A stretch of DNA of 64,000 nt from Datnioides undecimradiatus (lineage: Eukaryota > Chordata > Actinopteri > Lobotiformes > Datnioididae), in the NCBI GenBank assembly GCA_008933995.1, contig WARS01000013.1, forward strand, positions 13,829,806-13,893,805, written 5' to 3'. The position numbers and the translations under genes were made by a program. The notes below the pieces were generated by a model. The model was given only the letters and a program-made list of their open reading frames with translations. It made no database searches and was not told the origin of the DNA. This document shows positions 26,701 to 39,443 of the stretch, piece after piece (within the stretch, counting starts at the first letter, position 1; each line of letters opens with the position of its first letter).

Positions 26701-29700
26701 GATTGGTTTCCCTTTCCAGCCACAAATGTGGGAATCGTCATGGGAACATACGTCTCACGGCTCTAAAAACCTGATTGAGACGTATATTAATAATTCATCT
26801 GGCATGTCTTAATCAAAAACATTTGGAATTAAACCTAATTTTGGAATATAGATTAATATGCCGTTTGTATGACCCTCATCAATTTCAGATTATTATTCTA
26901 TTTGTAATAAAAATTGAATATTATCATGAATGTTAGCATTGTCATTGTATGGTTGAACAATGAGCATAAACCAAGGTGGCGGTGGGAAGAAGCAGAAATC
27001 CTTTATACCATCCATCCACTGATATTCTGTATGTTTTTCTTTGTGCTAATTTTGATGATGCAAAAAATGATTTTGTTTTAAATCTCACGATAAGATTGTA
27101 AGGGAATTCAAAGGGAGCCCACTTGTATGAAACTACAGCAGGAGAGAATGGTGCATTTGATTTTTTTTCTCAAACGAATAAGGGCAAACCACACTGCGCT
27201 CAGCCTCAAATGTGTGGCCGCTGGATGAGTGCACATTGTTATTCAGAAATGATAAAAGGCTCTACCAATTGGTTTCATTTTTAATCATCATAACAGCATG
27301 CTTAGAGTCATTTCCCAACCACCTTGTGGATATTGTGGTTTTTCAGATGAGTATTCAATCCAAGGGGAAAACCAGCGAGGCGAGACAGAAAGCAGACACA
27401 TCTGAACTACAGCTTTTCCAAAAAAGCCTCGAGGACAGAATCCAACTGTTTGAGAAGGAGAAGGAGATGGAGAGTGGTGTCATGAACCAAGTAAAGTTGT
27501 TTTCTTAGTGATTACTTTTTAGGTCCTGTGTATTAAGGTCATTTGTTTGTAGAAGTCACACTCCTTGGACTAAATGACTAAATGTGGTCTGAGTTGGTAC
27601 AAGGCAATTAAAATACATCAGTTCATATTTTGGCAGGTAATGGAGGAGATGCAGAAGGAGAGAGAGGATGATCTGCACTCTCAGGCTGACAGCCTGGCAA
27701 TACAGATGGCCACCATCCACTACCAGAAGGCTGAGAGGAGAACCAAAGTCTTGGAGACCTCCAGAGCAATGCTCACTTTGCACAGCCTGCTCATTCAGCA
27801 TCTCAGGGAGAGAAAGAGCCTGGAGAGACAGGACATGGTCCAGACTATAAAGAGCCACTGCTCGGTAGGTAATATTTGATTTCCAAGAGACGTCTTGTGT
27901 TGCTTTTTGGCTTTGGGTTGCCTTGAGTTTCCTCTAAGACTTAAAGTATAATTTGACTCTTGTTACAGGGCCTAGAGGAAGCAGAACAACAGCTTCAGAA
28001 GGAGAAGGCAGAGTTGGACAGCCGGCAGATGTCTCAGTCCAGAGTCGAGTCGAATACAAAAGAGATGGAGGACTCTGACGAGGGAGAGGAGGAAAGTGAG
28101 GAGGATAGACTGTTTGAGCTGCGGCAGGACTGCAGGATGACATCCATCCTCCAGGAGGCACTCTTCAAGTGCGAAGAGGTCGCTACACTGTTGGCTGAGA
28201 GGTGAGCTCACATGTTAGCGTTAATTCAGGAGCAATGAGGAATTTTGTGGATCCCCACACACCATAAAATTTTACAATGTTTTCAGGTCGCAAGAAATGT
28301 CTGCCCAAAATCAAGCCGTGGAAGATTTAAAAGAACAAATAGGGCTCAGGAGACTTTATGCAAACTGTGATCAGGTCTGAATTTATCAAATCTTTTTCAC
28401 CCAATGTTGTGTTTTACACAATCATACTGTTCCTGAATTTCCCTCGGGATTAATGAAGTAGCTATCTAGCTATCTATCTGTCTATCTGTCTATCTGTCTG
28501 TCTGTACCTCTGGAAGTAGAGTAAAGCTGTGTCTAAGGTGGCTCCATGTCCTGCTTTTCATCTCAGGATCTTGAGTTTGCATCTCAGCTGGTGAAGCAGA
28601 GTCAGGTGTCTGCTGAGGTTCTCCTGGAAGCCCTGCGTCTGCTCCTCCCCACCCTGCCCGAAAGTGAACTCCTTTCCATCACTGACGCCCTCTGCCCCAA
28701 ACAGCACACTGTTTCATCATCTGTGGAGCAAGAACACGCAGGGTAAGAACTGGGTTCAGCAGCTGTCTATTGGCTGACATTCTACATCAACCTGACATAT
28801 TATGAACACGTTAGGTGATCACGTTAGTGTGTTTGAACCATGACAGGTGATGATTATTGATACACGATTTGTAGTTTCTGCATTAATATTTCTATTTTAA
28901 TAAGCTCTGTATGACATCAACATCATGTCTTGTGAGTACTTCTAAAGATGATAATTCATATATGTGATCGTGTCAAATCCCTGCCCTTACAATCTTACGC
29001 TAGTGCACCCCACAAAAGACCAAGTTTTATCAGGATTTATCTGTCTGTCTGCAGGGCTTTGTTATGTACCCAGTCACTGTTACCATTTACACAATACAAG
29101 ATGATGACTGGTACAAAGTGTAATACACTAGTCTCTGAGGTCACAGCTTTAATACGGTGAAAACCTTTTTGCCGATGTATACTGCCAGTTTTTCAGCAAT
29201 TCAGCTTCAGTGGTTTTAGAAAGTAGTTTGCTGAGTGAGGTCACTGATGAAATAAAAGCAGCAGCTGGCTGAAACAAACCCATGTGTGAGCACTGTCATA
29301 ATTTTAAACAACAAATACTGTTTGAACATGGTTCCACAACACTCCTTTCCCCCGAGCCAAGATAGAGTGATAAATGATTTTACTCATCGTTTCATTTCCC
29401 TCTTTTCCTGATACAGTGGAACATTCTGGCCCCCGCTGAGTTTGGATTACTTTTCTGATGAATAATGGCTCATGAGGTCTATTTGGATCAGAGCTGTTTG
29501 GCCAAAGGACAAGGGAACAATATGCAACACATGTGTTTTCCTTTTCCTTTTTAGCTCTTTTGTTTCTGTTTTGTGTTTGCCAAAAAGAGTTTACTTGTTC
29601 ATTAAAATGTTTTAAAACTTAAAAATGTAATTCAAGTAAAAAGTGGGATGTGAAACCCATTGTTTGAGACGTGAAGCTCACATTTAATCACAAAAAACTG

Positions 29701-30904
29701 ACAAAAATCGGACACAGCAAAGGCTCTTTTACTGAAATGATACTTTGAGATCGCTGATTAAAGTCACATTATTTTAACATTAGTTATCTCAAGGAGAAAC
29801 TCAAACTTTGACTCCTACTGCTTCTGCTTCTGTTTTGATCCGCTGCCCTCCTACTCTTTGGCCTCCTTCAGAGTATAACCTTACAATTTCATCATTTATA
29901 GTGCACTGTCTCACATTTACAGTTAAGTGTGGTTGTGCTTTTAGCATCTGCTCTGTCTGTAATCCAACCTGCAAAGTAGCCTGAATATAATGAAATAACA
30001 TCTGTACAAATGGAATTTTCTGCTGTTGTGAACATGACAGATAATGTACTTTATGTATGCTTGAAAATGTCAAATGTACAAGATGTTCACATAAACCAGA
30101 TAAAAGCAAGCCAAAGCAGAGATTGTATCGCAGCCACCGGTATTAAAATGTATTGATGACTCTTTTACCAGGTGCGGTGGGGAGGTGAACAGACTTCTTC
30201 CTGTCAAACTGAGAGAAGATGTGGTGCATAAAAATATGAAAAATATGCCAAGCTGCACCATGGAAAGAGAGAGGTAAGTGCCGCTCTACTTGCTCCTACA
30301 TAAAGGCTCAATGTTATACCATCATCAAGGCTAATTTGGAGTTCAGTGGTCACCAACATCACAGAGAAGTTCTTTATTGATGTCTAATATGCCTTTCATC
30401 AGTTTCATGGCTGGGCTGCACTGACCACATGTATGAGGTAAGCACTTTAACACTCCAGTCCCACTGACAACAGCTCCTTTGTCCTCCAAATCTCACAGAC
30501 TCCAGGAAAAGAGGCAAAGTCTGCTGGAAAAACTGCTCCCAAGATGCCGCCTCCCCATTCCAAGAGATGTTACACCGCTGCGGGTTCAAAAGAAAGGAAG
30601 GGAGGACGGTTTTATTGAATCAGAGCAGCCTATTTATGAGTCGAGCGCGGTTACAGAGCACAGTGACACTGCAGAACAGAGGGCTGTGGACACAGTGAAT
30701 GAAACATTACACAGCACAGCAGAGGAATACGTGACGCCAGCACCTTTCAGCAGTGCACTTGACATCCCTGCAACTGGGGAAAGGCTGTTTGTGTTTCGGG
30801 ATCCACCTCAATCATGTGACCATGCGGATGCTCCTATAAGAAAAAGGAAAAAGAACTTCCTCAACTTTAAGAAAGGCTCGGTGGCTCCGACAAACCTACC
30901 TTGA
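20786..30904 (+). CDS. evc2: Limbin (EVC2 ciliary complex subunit 2)
   Basis: Twenty-three exons: 20786-21037, 21402-21477, 21793-21974, 22197-22253, 22403-22589, 22679-22779, 22929-22994, 23087-23221, 23423-23562, 23886-24210, 24478-24717, 24834-25009, 25220-25379, 25490-25666, 25752-26062, 26262-26436, 27347-27490, 27637-27864, 27969-28201, 28287-28374, 28567-28742, 30172-30273, 30499-30904. Total 1378 aa (human 1308), with all phases matching. It starts with a signal peptide (AVLLFIFNIQVSC). The lumenal part includes SAASGPWEHSFYA, FGVKFHKCA and LLLIHNMGPVGGTNLS. One membrane helix in exon 8 (about residues 317-337) follows NHGVHFAGF. Then come long coiled coils and LTLSEDDRLRM (exon 16). 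The C-terminus has GERLFVFRDP and KRKKNFLNFKK, the region that in mammals tethers the complex through EFCAB7-IQCE and is lost in Weyers dysostosis alleles. Exon 2 has a weak donor (GTCTGT) and is the least certain exon. Confidence 0.95.
28432..28505 (+). mobile_element. 3' tail of a teleost non-LTR retroelement in evc2 intron 20
   Basis: The phrase tgaatttccctcgggatta, then a tetranucleotide run of TCTA/TCTG units, matches the tail pattern common in fish LINE/SINE copies (a CTCGGGAT..AATAAAG-type end followed by TATC repeats). Only the tail is visible; no open frame or 5' part is recognised. Family not determined. Confidence 0.5.
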
Positions 30905-31426
30905 GAATATTTTCTTTTGCAAGGTTCTTTATGATAATGGTACTTTATTATGACAGTTAATACTAAATCAAAAATATACTGATAGTTTTTTTTAGTTTTC
31001 TGTCCCTTGTTAAGTGTGTGTAGCATTTGGCTTTTTTTAAAGTAAAGGCAGCTGACTCCAGAGTTTTTTCCTTGCTTCACATTGTTAATGAGGACTCTGA
31101 TTTACAAGGCCATTCAAGTGTGGTTGACAGCCCATTATTTTCAATGGTCTTGTCTTAAAAGGACAACTATTAAATAGAAGAAGAGTCAATCTAGTACATG
31201 TCACAGATGGATTTTGGGCTCTAAACACGAGTCTCAAAGTTATTCATGTTTAAACTCCAAATTGGGCAATTGACTGTTTTTGTGACATGATGTTAAGATC
31301 CTAAACTTCCATATACATGCACACAAAATACACAGGTACATAAAATCTTTCTTGTGCACCAGTATACATTCAGTTTATAAAATGAATTTTTACAAAACCG
31401 AAACTATCAAACGTTCAGGTTCTCAT

Positions 31427-31432
31427 AATAAA
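31427..31432 (+). other. evc2: Candidate evc2 polyadenylation signal
   Basis: AATAAA about 520 bp after the evc2 stop codon and 340 bp before the cytl1 start. It is the first canonical hexamer I see in this gap. Confidence 0.45.
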
Positions 31433-31674
31433 ACTTCTCCACTGTTATATGTTATCAGGTTTTGAGTAACTGACAAGCCACAAAATTAGATAGATGGGAC
31501 ATGTTTGGCTGTGTTTTCAGCAGGAGAGGCTTGGTCATCGCTGGTATTTTGAGCTTACATGAACAGAGAACTTGTTCTCCAAAACAAAGCAGACCCCAAA
31601 ATGTTTTTTTTCCTCGGTCTCTACGCCTCCACGTCATCGTGCATCGTTTTTTTCCCCCCCTCTACCACTTCATC

Positions 31675-31681
31675 CATAAAA
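31675..31681 (+). promoter_or_regulatory. cytl1: TATA-like box of cytl1
   Basis: CATAAAA lies 89 bp before the cytl1 ATG, which would place transcription start near 31705 and leave a 5' UTR of about 65 nt. Inferred from motif and spacing only. Confidence 0.4.
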
Positions 31682-31769
31682 CCGCTGCAGGTCCTCCTCT
31701 TTACTGTTTGAGACTCTGTGGAGTGTCACAGCAGCTGGAAGCAGCTCTGAGCAGCGCATTATAACCGAC

Positions 31770-33158
31770 ATGAGGCTGCGACTCGCCACTCTCGTGTGTT
31801 TCTTCAGCTTTGTGTGGCTGTCGGACTCCGCGCCTCCGACCTGCTACTCCAGAGCAGTCAGCCTGAGTAAAGAAGTCATGGCTCTGCTGGATAAGATACA
31901 CACGTACCATCGCACGGTGAGCACAGCGAGGTCGGGTGCATTGTTACAAGTCTGTATTTGGTACTTCGGACTGACTGTCCGTGTTGTGTGTGCTAATGAT
32001 GGTGTTTGTCGGCTTGCAGAAAACGTGTGCTGAGATTTTACCGACGATCTTCCTCGATGTGCATGTAAGTTTGAAACAGTGGGGTGATGCTATATTTCCC
32101 ACCATTCAATGATGACCAGATATTCCAGTTAGATATTAAAGAGCAATACAGTAAACATGTAGAATTTCTATAAAAATACAGTAATTGCGTTGTATTCTTA
32201 TTCTGAAGGTGTCCTCGTGATAGAAATGAAAATAAGCAGTGTGGGTTTGATGTTATTCAAATCAAACAATGGCTCTAAGTTTTTAGACTATGAGTCAAAG
32301 GTCAACATCCAGGCTGTCAGGCTGTTATTAAAAAAATTAATAACTGGCAACTATCGACTGAAGTGTGCACAGCCTCATTTACCACCAGGAAGAATGGGAC
32401 ACAGCCAAAGGTGGTGCTTAAATGTTGCTTTAACAGCATGCAGTGAGGGGTCACAACAAGGTATGGTCCAGAGCTATTGCTACAGTGACTGGTAGTGTGA
32501 TAGTTCAATTGTTAGTCGAACAGAGGGTTGGAGCAGGCTCTCTGATTGGACAAATTCATTCAATGAGCAATCAAAAGAATCAACCCAGTTAGACAAGTAA
32601 TGTTTACTCACATTGTATACAAGATATTAATTTATAATCAAACTGATGTAAATCAATGGTTACAGTGGTTCCTGTGACTGCAATTGTTGCATGGATGGCC
32701 AGGTGTTTGTTTAAGGATCTGTCAGAATATCTGACTAAAATCAAATTGGTATATGTGACCTGAAGTCTGCAAAAACAGTTACAATTATGTTTTATCTTTC
32801 TAGAACTCATGCATCACAACCAAGCTCCGTGACTTTCTCTACGTGGTGCTGAACCATCCCAACCAGCACTGCAGAGAGCGTCCCAGAATGGTGCTGCTCA
32901 AACATAAAATCCAGAACTTGTACACCATCATCACCAGACTTTGTTATCGGGTAAGAACGTCAGAAACATATTTGCTATTTTCCACGTTGACCTTTCCACC
33001 TTCTTGTTTTCATGTCTTCTACCAGCATACTGTACATATCTCTGTTTGGTCGGCAGGACCTGGTGTTTTTCACAGATGACTGTGAGGCTATTGATACTGG
33101 ACACAGTAGCCCTTACTATGCGGAGGACAGGCTTCAGCTACTGCAAGAGGAGAGATGA
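31770..33158 (+). CDS. cytl1: Cytokine-like protein 1 (secreted)
   Basis: Four exons: 31770-31916, 32020-32064, 32804-32950, 33057-33158, all phase 0, giving 146 aa (human 136). Residues 1 to about 21 are a signal peptide (LATLVCFFSFVWLSDSA). The mature protein has six cysteines (TCYSRAV, KTCAEIL, NSCITT, QHCRER, RLCYR, DDCEAI), the family pattern of three disulfides in a small helical secreted protein. LRDFLYVVLNHPNQHCRERPR is cut across its core by no intron and is the best conserved stretch. CYTL1 is associated with cartilage and chondrogenesis in mammals. It lies 865 bp after the evc2 stop on the same strand, and its order next to evc2 and msx1 matches human 4p16.2 except that STK32B is missing. 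Confidence 0.93.
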
Positions 33159-33424
33159 GCAGATGACAGCTGTGCATCGGTCCACCACATTCATAAAAAC
33201 ACATATGCAGAATGGTAAAACATGCACAATACACACCACAGCCCGCACTGCCTTTGATGCACCATAAGCAACACACACAGTGCTGTTTCGTGTTGTACTA
33301 GTTGGCTCTGCATAAACTGCAGACTCATGTTAGAGGACATGTGTGGCTACATTCCAGCAAGGAGTGCAGAACTTTCCACAGGAAATTTGCTGAATGCCAA
33401 CCATGCCGAAGAAAACCTTGAAAT

Positions 33425-33430
33425 AATAAA
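33425..33430 (+). other. cytl1: Candidate cytl1 polyadenylation signal
   Basis: AATAAA 267 bp after the stop codon. A second AATAAA near 33889 could give a longer 3' UTR. Confidence 0.5.
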
Positions 33431-34501
33431 CCAATAAGAGATGCTTGTGAACTCAGCTTAACTGCTGCTTACTTACCAGGGCTGATCAAAGCTTAATGTG
33501 TCATTAAGAGAAATATGTTGTGTTGATATAACCCTTGATCTGACTAACATGTCTTAAAGGAGCACTGTGCAGCATTCTGTAAAACATGCTGGTTGAAGAC
33601 GTTATGTAAGAAATAGATGTCCCAAGCGTTGCTTTCTTGCACTTGGTTGCACGATGTGCTCCTTCAGAGTTTTCCCACAAACCGTAGAAAGTTTAGTTTG
33701 TTTTTATGCTTTTGATGTTTAACATAGAAGCTAGGATAGGGCTGCTTCTTGTACTGAAGCTGAACAAAAATACATATTTTCCAGGCCTTAAGATATAACA
33801 AAACAAGTCATCACGGTCATAGACATATTAGAAAAAAGTCTGTTTTTGTGTATGCTTCATGACAATCTATACATGTCTCACATTATGTAATAAAACTTCT
33901 CTTTATGTATCAGCTTGTTCTGTTCTCTGAAGCTAAACGTCTGCTATTTGGTTCTGGGAAACACTACATAAATGGTTGAGACTGAACTGGCTCATATCCA
34001 TTGCGAATCAGCATGATGTCCTCTTCTAAAATTTAAAACAGATTTGAGGTTATTTTCACTCAGCATGTGACAATTACTGATGAATTTTAGTTTTATGGTA
34101 ACAGCATGAAGATTTTAATGTCACTGTCTTACTATAAATGAGTTGTATTTCAAACAACCATTGTTTAGATCAAAGTACAAAAACATTCTTTCTCTTTGTG
34201 AAGCAAAATGAAGCGGTTCTTTCTTCAAAAATGGGATAAACCATAAGTGAAGCAAAGTGGCTTTTACACAAACCACAGTCCCCACTCTGTTATTGTACAT
34301 CCAGCAGACACAAATACAATGAAAAATTAATTAACACAATAAGATAATGTATATTTTGAGTATTTTAAGCTTCCCGATTTTCTCTAGTGTCATAACTTTC
34401 TGGATAAGTGATGCCATTTCAGCTACCATTATACGGAGAACAGTGTTTTGGCTTACTGGGTTTGGTTGCAAGTCTGCTTCTCTGATTTAATGCATGGCCT
34501 C

Positions 34502-34520
34502 TGCTGCCCTCTGTTGGCCA
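34502..34520 (-). promoter_or_regulatory. CTCF-like motif
   Basis: Plus strand reads TGCTGCCCTCTGTTGGCCA, close to the reverse complement of the vertebrate CTCF core (GCCCCCTGGTGGCCA). Motif match only; occupancy unknown. Confidence 0.45.
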
Positions 34521-35331
34521 GAGATCTGCATACAGCAGGGTTGTTGCTTGGCGTATCACATCCAGACAGGCTAAAGTTACTCTGTGATTTGCTCCTTTCA
34601 ATGTAGAACATGGTTCTGGTTCAACTGAACAACTCTGGATATCATCTAATTTACAATTTAATTGCATCTGGTTAAGTGATGCCGTGATGTAACAGTTAAG
34701 TGCAGCTCCCTTGACTAACACCAGTAAGAACAGAGTGAGACTCTGGTTGGGTACCCCTAATGACGACCCTGTAATAGTCCCTCCCTCTCATAAAATGATG
34801 ACCTGGCCTCATGATTTGATGAGTGTGATTGTCTGAGCAAGCAAGCAAGCATTTACCCCCATAAATCCCACCTTGCACATATGCTGAAGCGTTCATTCCA
34901 CAGGAAACTGCACTCTGTTTTTCCCTTCACTGTTTACTTTATTGCTGCTTGAACGGCTAATGTCGACACATTATGCCTCGCAGAAATACCTTCAACTGGC
35001 AAACAGGATACTCAGCACTTGTCCTGTTGAGTTTTAATACAGATTTGTGGATGATGTTATTGCCTGACATGTCCTGTTTCATATGTAAGTCATGTTGTCT
35101 GTTACATGGCTCTATGAAAGCATCTAAATCAGGTTTACACACCTTTTGCAGGATGCAGATGACCTGAAAAACAGGTGTGCACCAGTTAATGCGTTTAGTC
35201 ATATTGAGGGTTTTTGAAGTACCAGTTGTGCCTGAGCTGAGCTTGTTCCTGACCATCACGTACCTCTGGAGGCTGAATCTCCCTGCAGTGATCATTCTTT
35301 TAGTGATTGTTGGCAACAAGTGCCTTGATAT

Positions 35332-35350
35332 GTCACAAGATGGCGCTGGT
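35332..35350 (+). promoter_or_regulatory. CTCF-like motif
   Basis: Reads GTCACAAGATGGCGCTGGT, close to the forward CTCF core (CCASYAGRKGGCRS). Orientation is opposite to the sites at 34502 and 36861. Confidence 0.4.
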
Positions 35351-36860
35351 TGTATAGATTTACTTTGCTACATAAGGTAAGAAAGTTTTAAACATCATTT
35401 TAAGCTGCTGACGTTTGACTGAGAGTGCAATCACTAAATGCGCTGTTTGTCTCTTTGCCTGTTTTGTTGATAATGATTCTTTACATTTCTAGATTTTTAT
35501 TCTTAAATTAAATTTGATTTCTGAAATCTGTGTATACAGTAAAATCTGCTGCCATTATGTTGAACTGCTGTAAGAACAACTGAGGAAGAGAAGTCTGTGG
35601 GAGATCAAAGCCAAATGTTGCAGTAGGCAAAGACACAAAGATTTTCAGACTTGTGATGATGCTGCAGAAATGTAATCAGTGACCTGAGAGGTTTACCACA
35701 CTTTCTAGCAGCACAAATCTTCATTGTTGCAATATCACAATCCATCATAATATCACAACATTCAGCTGTCATTGGATCATTGTTTAAACAATGAGCCAGA
35801 CTCCAAACAACACTTACAGCTTCATCATGAGGTTTATTTAATCTTACAGCACATGCTAATCAGTTTATAACCATTTAACAGCCTGCAGTTTAATTTGAGC
35901 TTGGCCCAGCGTGCAATAGGCATGTTTTTCTTTTTGTGCCAAGAGTCAAGTCCTTGCACTTCTGAACTATCAGGTCTGAACGTCTCGCTGTTAATTAACC
36001 CAACAAAAATGAAAACGTTAGTCAGCAGCATGTGGCTTGTTAAGAAATCAACCCACAGTGTGGTTATAAAGCTTAATTGCTGTGCTTGTTGATCATCATT
36101 AGAGGGCTGCAGAATCAGTGTTATTTTGTCTCATTAAGGAAAAACTAGAACAGAACATTTAAACCACAGGCAGCCAGGTAATTTAACAATTTTAATGTTC
36201 TGTGACACTGCACCAAAAATGCTAGATGCTGCTCAATAAAAAAAAGAATAACAACTTAGCCGAAGGGTGACAATAATCATTCTCTGCTTTGTTGAAATAA
36301 ATTACCTTGTAAAGGACAGATCAGAAACCTATTTAGATTAAAGCATCGGTGATGCAGTTTGTGATTCAGTTTGGTTTATGGGGTTTTCAGGCAATTTTCC
36401 ATCACATTTAGCGCTTTTATTGCATCTTAAAAGAAATGTTGCCTCATTAGTCCACATAAGAAAATGTTCCCCTCTTAATTTCCAATAGATGATTGGCACA
36501 CTCTGCACACTATTGTAATTACCTTATGGAGGTGTGTTATAGTGTTCAGTGAGGTTCAAAACTCTCACATATTAGAGCAAAGCTTCCCCTCCCGTCAACA
36601 ATAAATGTACCTTATAAACTCACAATTGTTCCACTGATTTGACACGTTGAAGTAATTATTCAATGATGGGTCATCGGAGGACTTCTGTGAATAAGAACTG
36701 TTTGACAGCTTTTGGCCAACAGTTCTAATGGATTCATGGTAGATTACTCTATATGGGTCTCAGTGGTGACCAGTGACTTCAGCCTGTAGAGTTAGGAGGC
36801 CAGAGTCTGGCCATGAACGGAGGTCAAACCCATAATCTTTCAATGCATGTAGGTCCTGAC

Positions 36861-36878
36861 ACCACCGCCCTCTAGTGG
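36861..36878 (-). promoter_or_regulatory. CTCF-like motif
   Basis: Plus strand reads ACCACCGCCCTCTAGTGG; the reverse complement contains CCACTAGAGGGCGG, a near-consensus CTCF core. Confidence 0.5.
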
Positions 36879-39392
36879 ATTTCACAGGCGCAACACGAAG
36901 AGATTTATAACCTGAATTATTCATCAGTGAAGCCCTTTAACGCCTATCTGCGTGTGGGCCGCCCATTATAATTAATTACTCGACCTCAAACATATGAGGG
37001 TCAAAATATTAAGAACTGTGATAAATTATCAGAGCAATGTGTACTGTTTCATGCATTCTTATGATCTTCACCCGCTTGACTATCAACATGTAAAGGCCTG
37101 TTGGATTTATGCCTGGTGACAAGTCAAACCCAATAATGTGTTTTTATCTCTTATTTAATGTCGACTTTTACTGTACGACAGACTTAAAATTTGACTTCAT
37201 TGCGAGAGTATTACATTTCATTTTTTAAATATGTCATTGCTCTAATTTTTCTGTAAATTCCCCTATATGAGAACATCTGGTTTCCTGCAGGGGTCTGATT
37301 TTATAGGTCATTTTTTGTATAGGCAGCCGCAAGAAATTGGTGATGATGGCTGTGTTTGCTGGTAACTGAACATTGATTTATTCCATCCAGGCTGCGTTAT
37401 TATTAACAGTATCTGGCTCTGACTGGCTGAGGACTCCCACCTTATATTCAAGTTATAACGCTCTAGCTTACTTAACGTAAGCTGTTAGTAATATTTATGT
37501 TTTAGATTGTTTTTCTGCATCTGGGCGCGCTTATTTTAGCCACGATCTCCTCCTCAGTTTATTGAGAAAAAGTGAGAAAACAGATTTTAAAACCTAATGA
37601 GTAATTTAATCGAAAATGATCATTTTAATTTGCCTTACATTACAAAACATTTTGATAACAAGCAGACAGTAGCGTATGTCATTATAAGCCACGATGAAGG
37701 AGAAATTACAGCGTTTTTAAATTGTCGAAAGGCTCAGTGAGGTTTGGAGGAGTTTCCCTGCGGAGCTTTGCCTCCTTTGACATGTTTACAATTATAATCG
37801 CTGTGTTTTATTCACTTGCTGCACATTTGCCTGAAAATCTTTTTTAAAAAGCCCAAAGCCAGGCGAGCAGGCCCAATCTACGGAGATATGATATTGTTAT
37901 AATGTGTTCATTCAGGCTCAGCGCGAAGTTTAAGGGTGAAGTCGCTGGTGTGGTTTTTTGGTTTAATATGGTGTTTTTAGTCATTCAAACTTTTTAAATT
38001 GTTTTAAGTCGAAACGAAAGAGGTTGTTTTTAATGTTACTCCGTGTCTGGACGGAAGGTGGTGGTGTGGTATCTGAGAGAAACACAGAGTAACTTGTGCT
38101 TTTATATTTCATGATTCATCTCGATGTGAGACTGGTGTAAGGTCATATTTTTCCCGCATGTCACATGGTTGTAATTGGACGTCCTTAGGCTTTTTGTGAA
38201 TGGATATAACTTTTTAAATATTTATATAAAAGGTTGATTTCTTACCCTGCCAACACTTTGCTTGACATCTGGAATACAATGACAAACCCGATTAACCTTT
38301 GTAACTCGCAGCAACAAAGCCATCACATATTATGATATATTAACAATTGGTAGATTAAAAATCATAAAATGTGCAGGCATTTTTTTTCGGTGTTATTGCT
38401 TTGAAAGCAAAGTAAATGCCTTAAAGAAACAAAATTATGAATAATCAAATAACGTACATTTTTAATGTTAGTTTAGCAACTTTCAACAAAGTTATTGTAT
38501 TGTCAAATAACTGCTCAGTTTAGAAAAGTCTTATCAATAATCAAGTATAACAGGTGACCCATTCGTTGAACTACCTCAGCAGAGATCATCAAAAAAGAGG
38601 TAACCGGTCATTTTAACAGAAAAAACATGCATGCATGCATTTGTAATTTAGGCCTGGATAAATATGTCGTTTTTAAAGTGTGTAAATGTAATGTGTGTTG
38701 CCCTAAACACACACATTCATCAACATCTCTCCGTGACATTGTATGTTGAGGAGTCAACACGCATGAGCCTCTTTGGTGAGCAGTGTGCTCGACGATCTTT
38801 CTTCAATAAGCTATACTAACCGTGCGGGGTTTTTTTTAATTTTTAGTTTTAGGAACTATAGTTCATAAAAAAAGGTCTGAGGTGAAAGAGGAGGTGCGTG
38901 GTCTATTGGACTAGATCCACAGACTCCTCCACTCTAATAATCATTTATTATCCAAGCTTGCAAAGGCGTCTCCTAATAACCCATTCTCCTTTCTGAAGGG
39001 GATCAATGGGGTTTTACTACAGAGTCAAACAGCCTCCTGTGATCTTTTGGATGATATAAACTAGTGAGTTTTGTTTTCTCTTTGGCTCCTGGCAAGATAG
39101 AGAGGTCAGGACAAAAGAATGAAAGGCTTGAAAGCATGGACGGGATCCCCTTTGGTCCTTTTGTGTCAAGTTTCTCCTCTGTTCACACAGATCGTTCATC
39201 CGTGTGATTTAAACTTATTGTCAGAGTTTCTCTATTAATTCGTGCATCAGGGAAAAAATGGTTGTCAGAGCAAAAGCACACCTAATACATTAGAAAGTAT
39301 GGCCCTTAGGTTGAATCCAAATTAATGATACAATACAATATTAAATAAAAATTAAGTGTGATGTTAAAAAAAAATCTAAAATTGACAATTAT

Positions 39393-39394
<2 letters not shown>

Positions 39395-39440
<46 letters not shown>
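39395..39440. repeat. (GT)n microsatellite
   Basis: About 23 uninterrupted GT units, read directly. Confidence 0.97.

Positions 39441-39443
<3 letters not shown>

Noticed and set aside
33540-33720. Stretch after cytl1 resembling a dispersed fish repeat
   Set aside because: The wording (AAAGGAGCACTGTGCAG) felt familiar but no tail, A-box/B-box or terminal repeat could be found; left as probable cytl1 3' flank.
35177-35380. 67-codon frame between cytl1 and msx1 as a possible small gene
   Set aside because: No homology, and its end overlaps the CTCF-like word; nothing supports translation.
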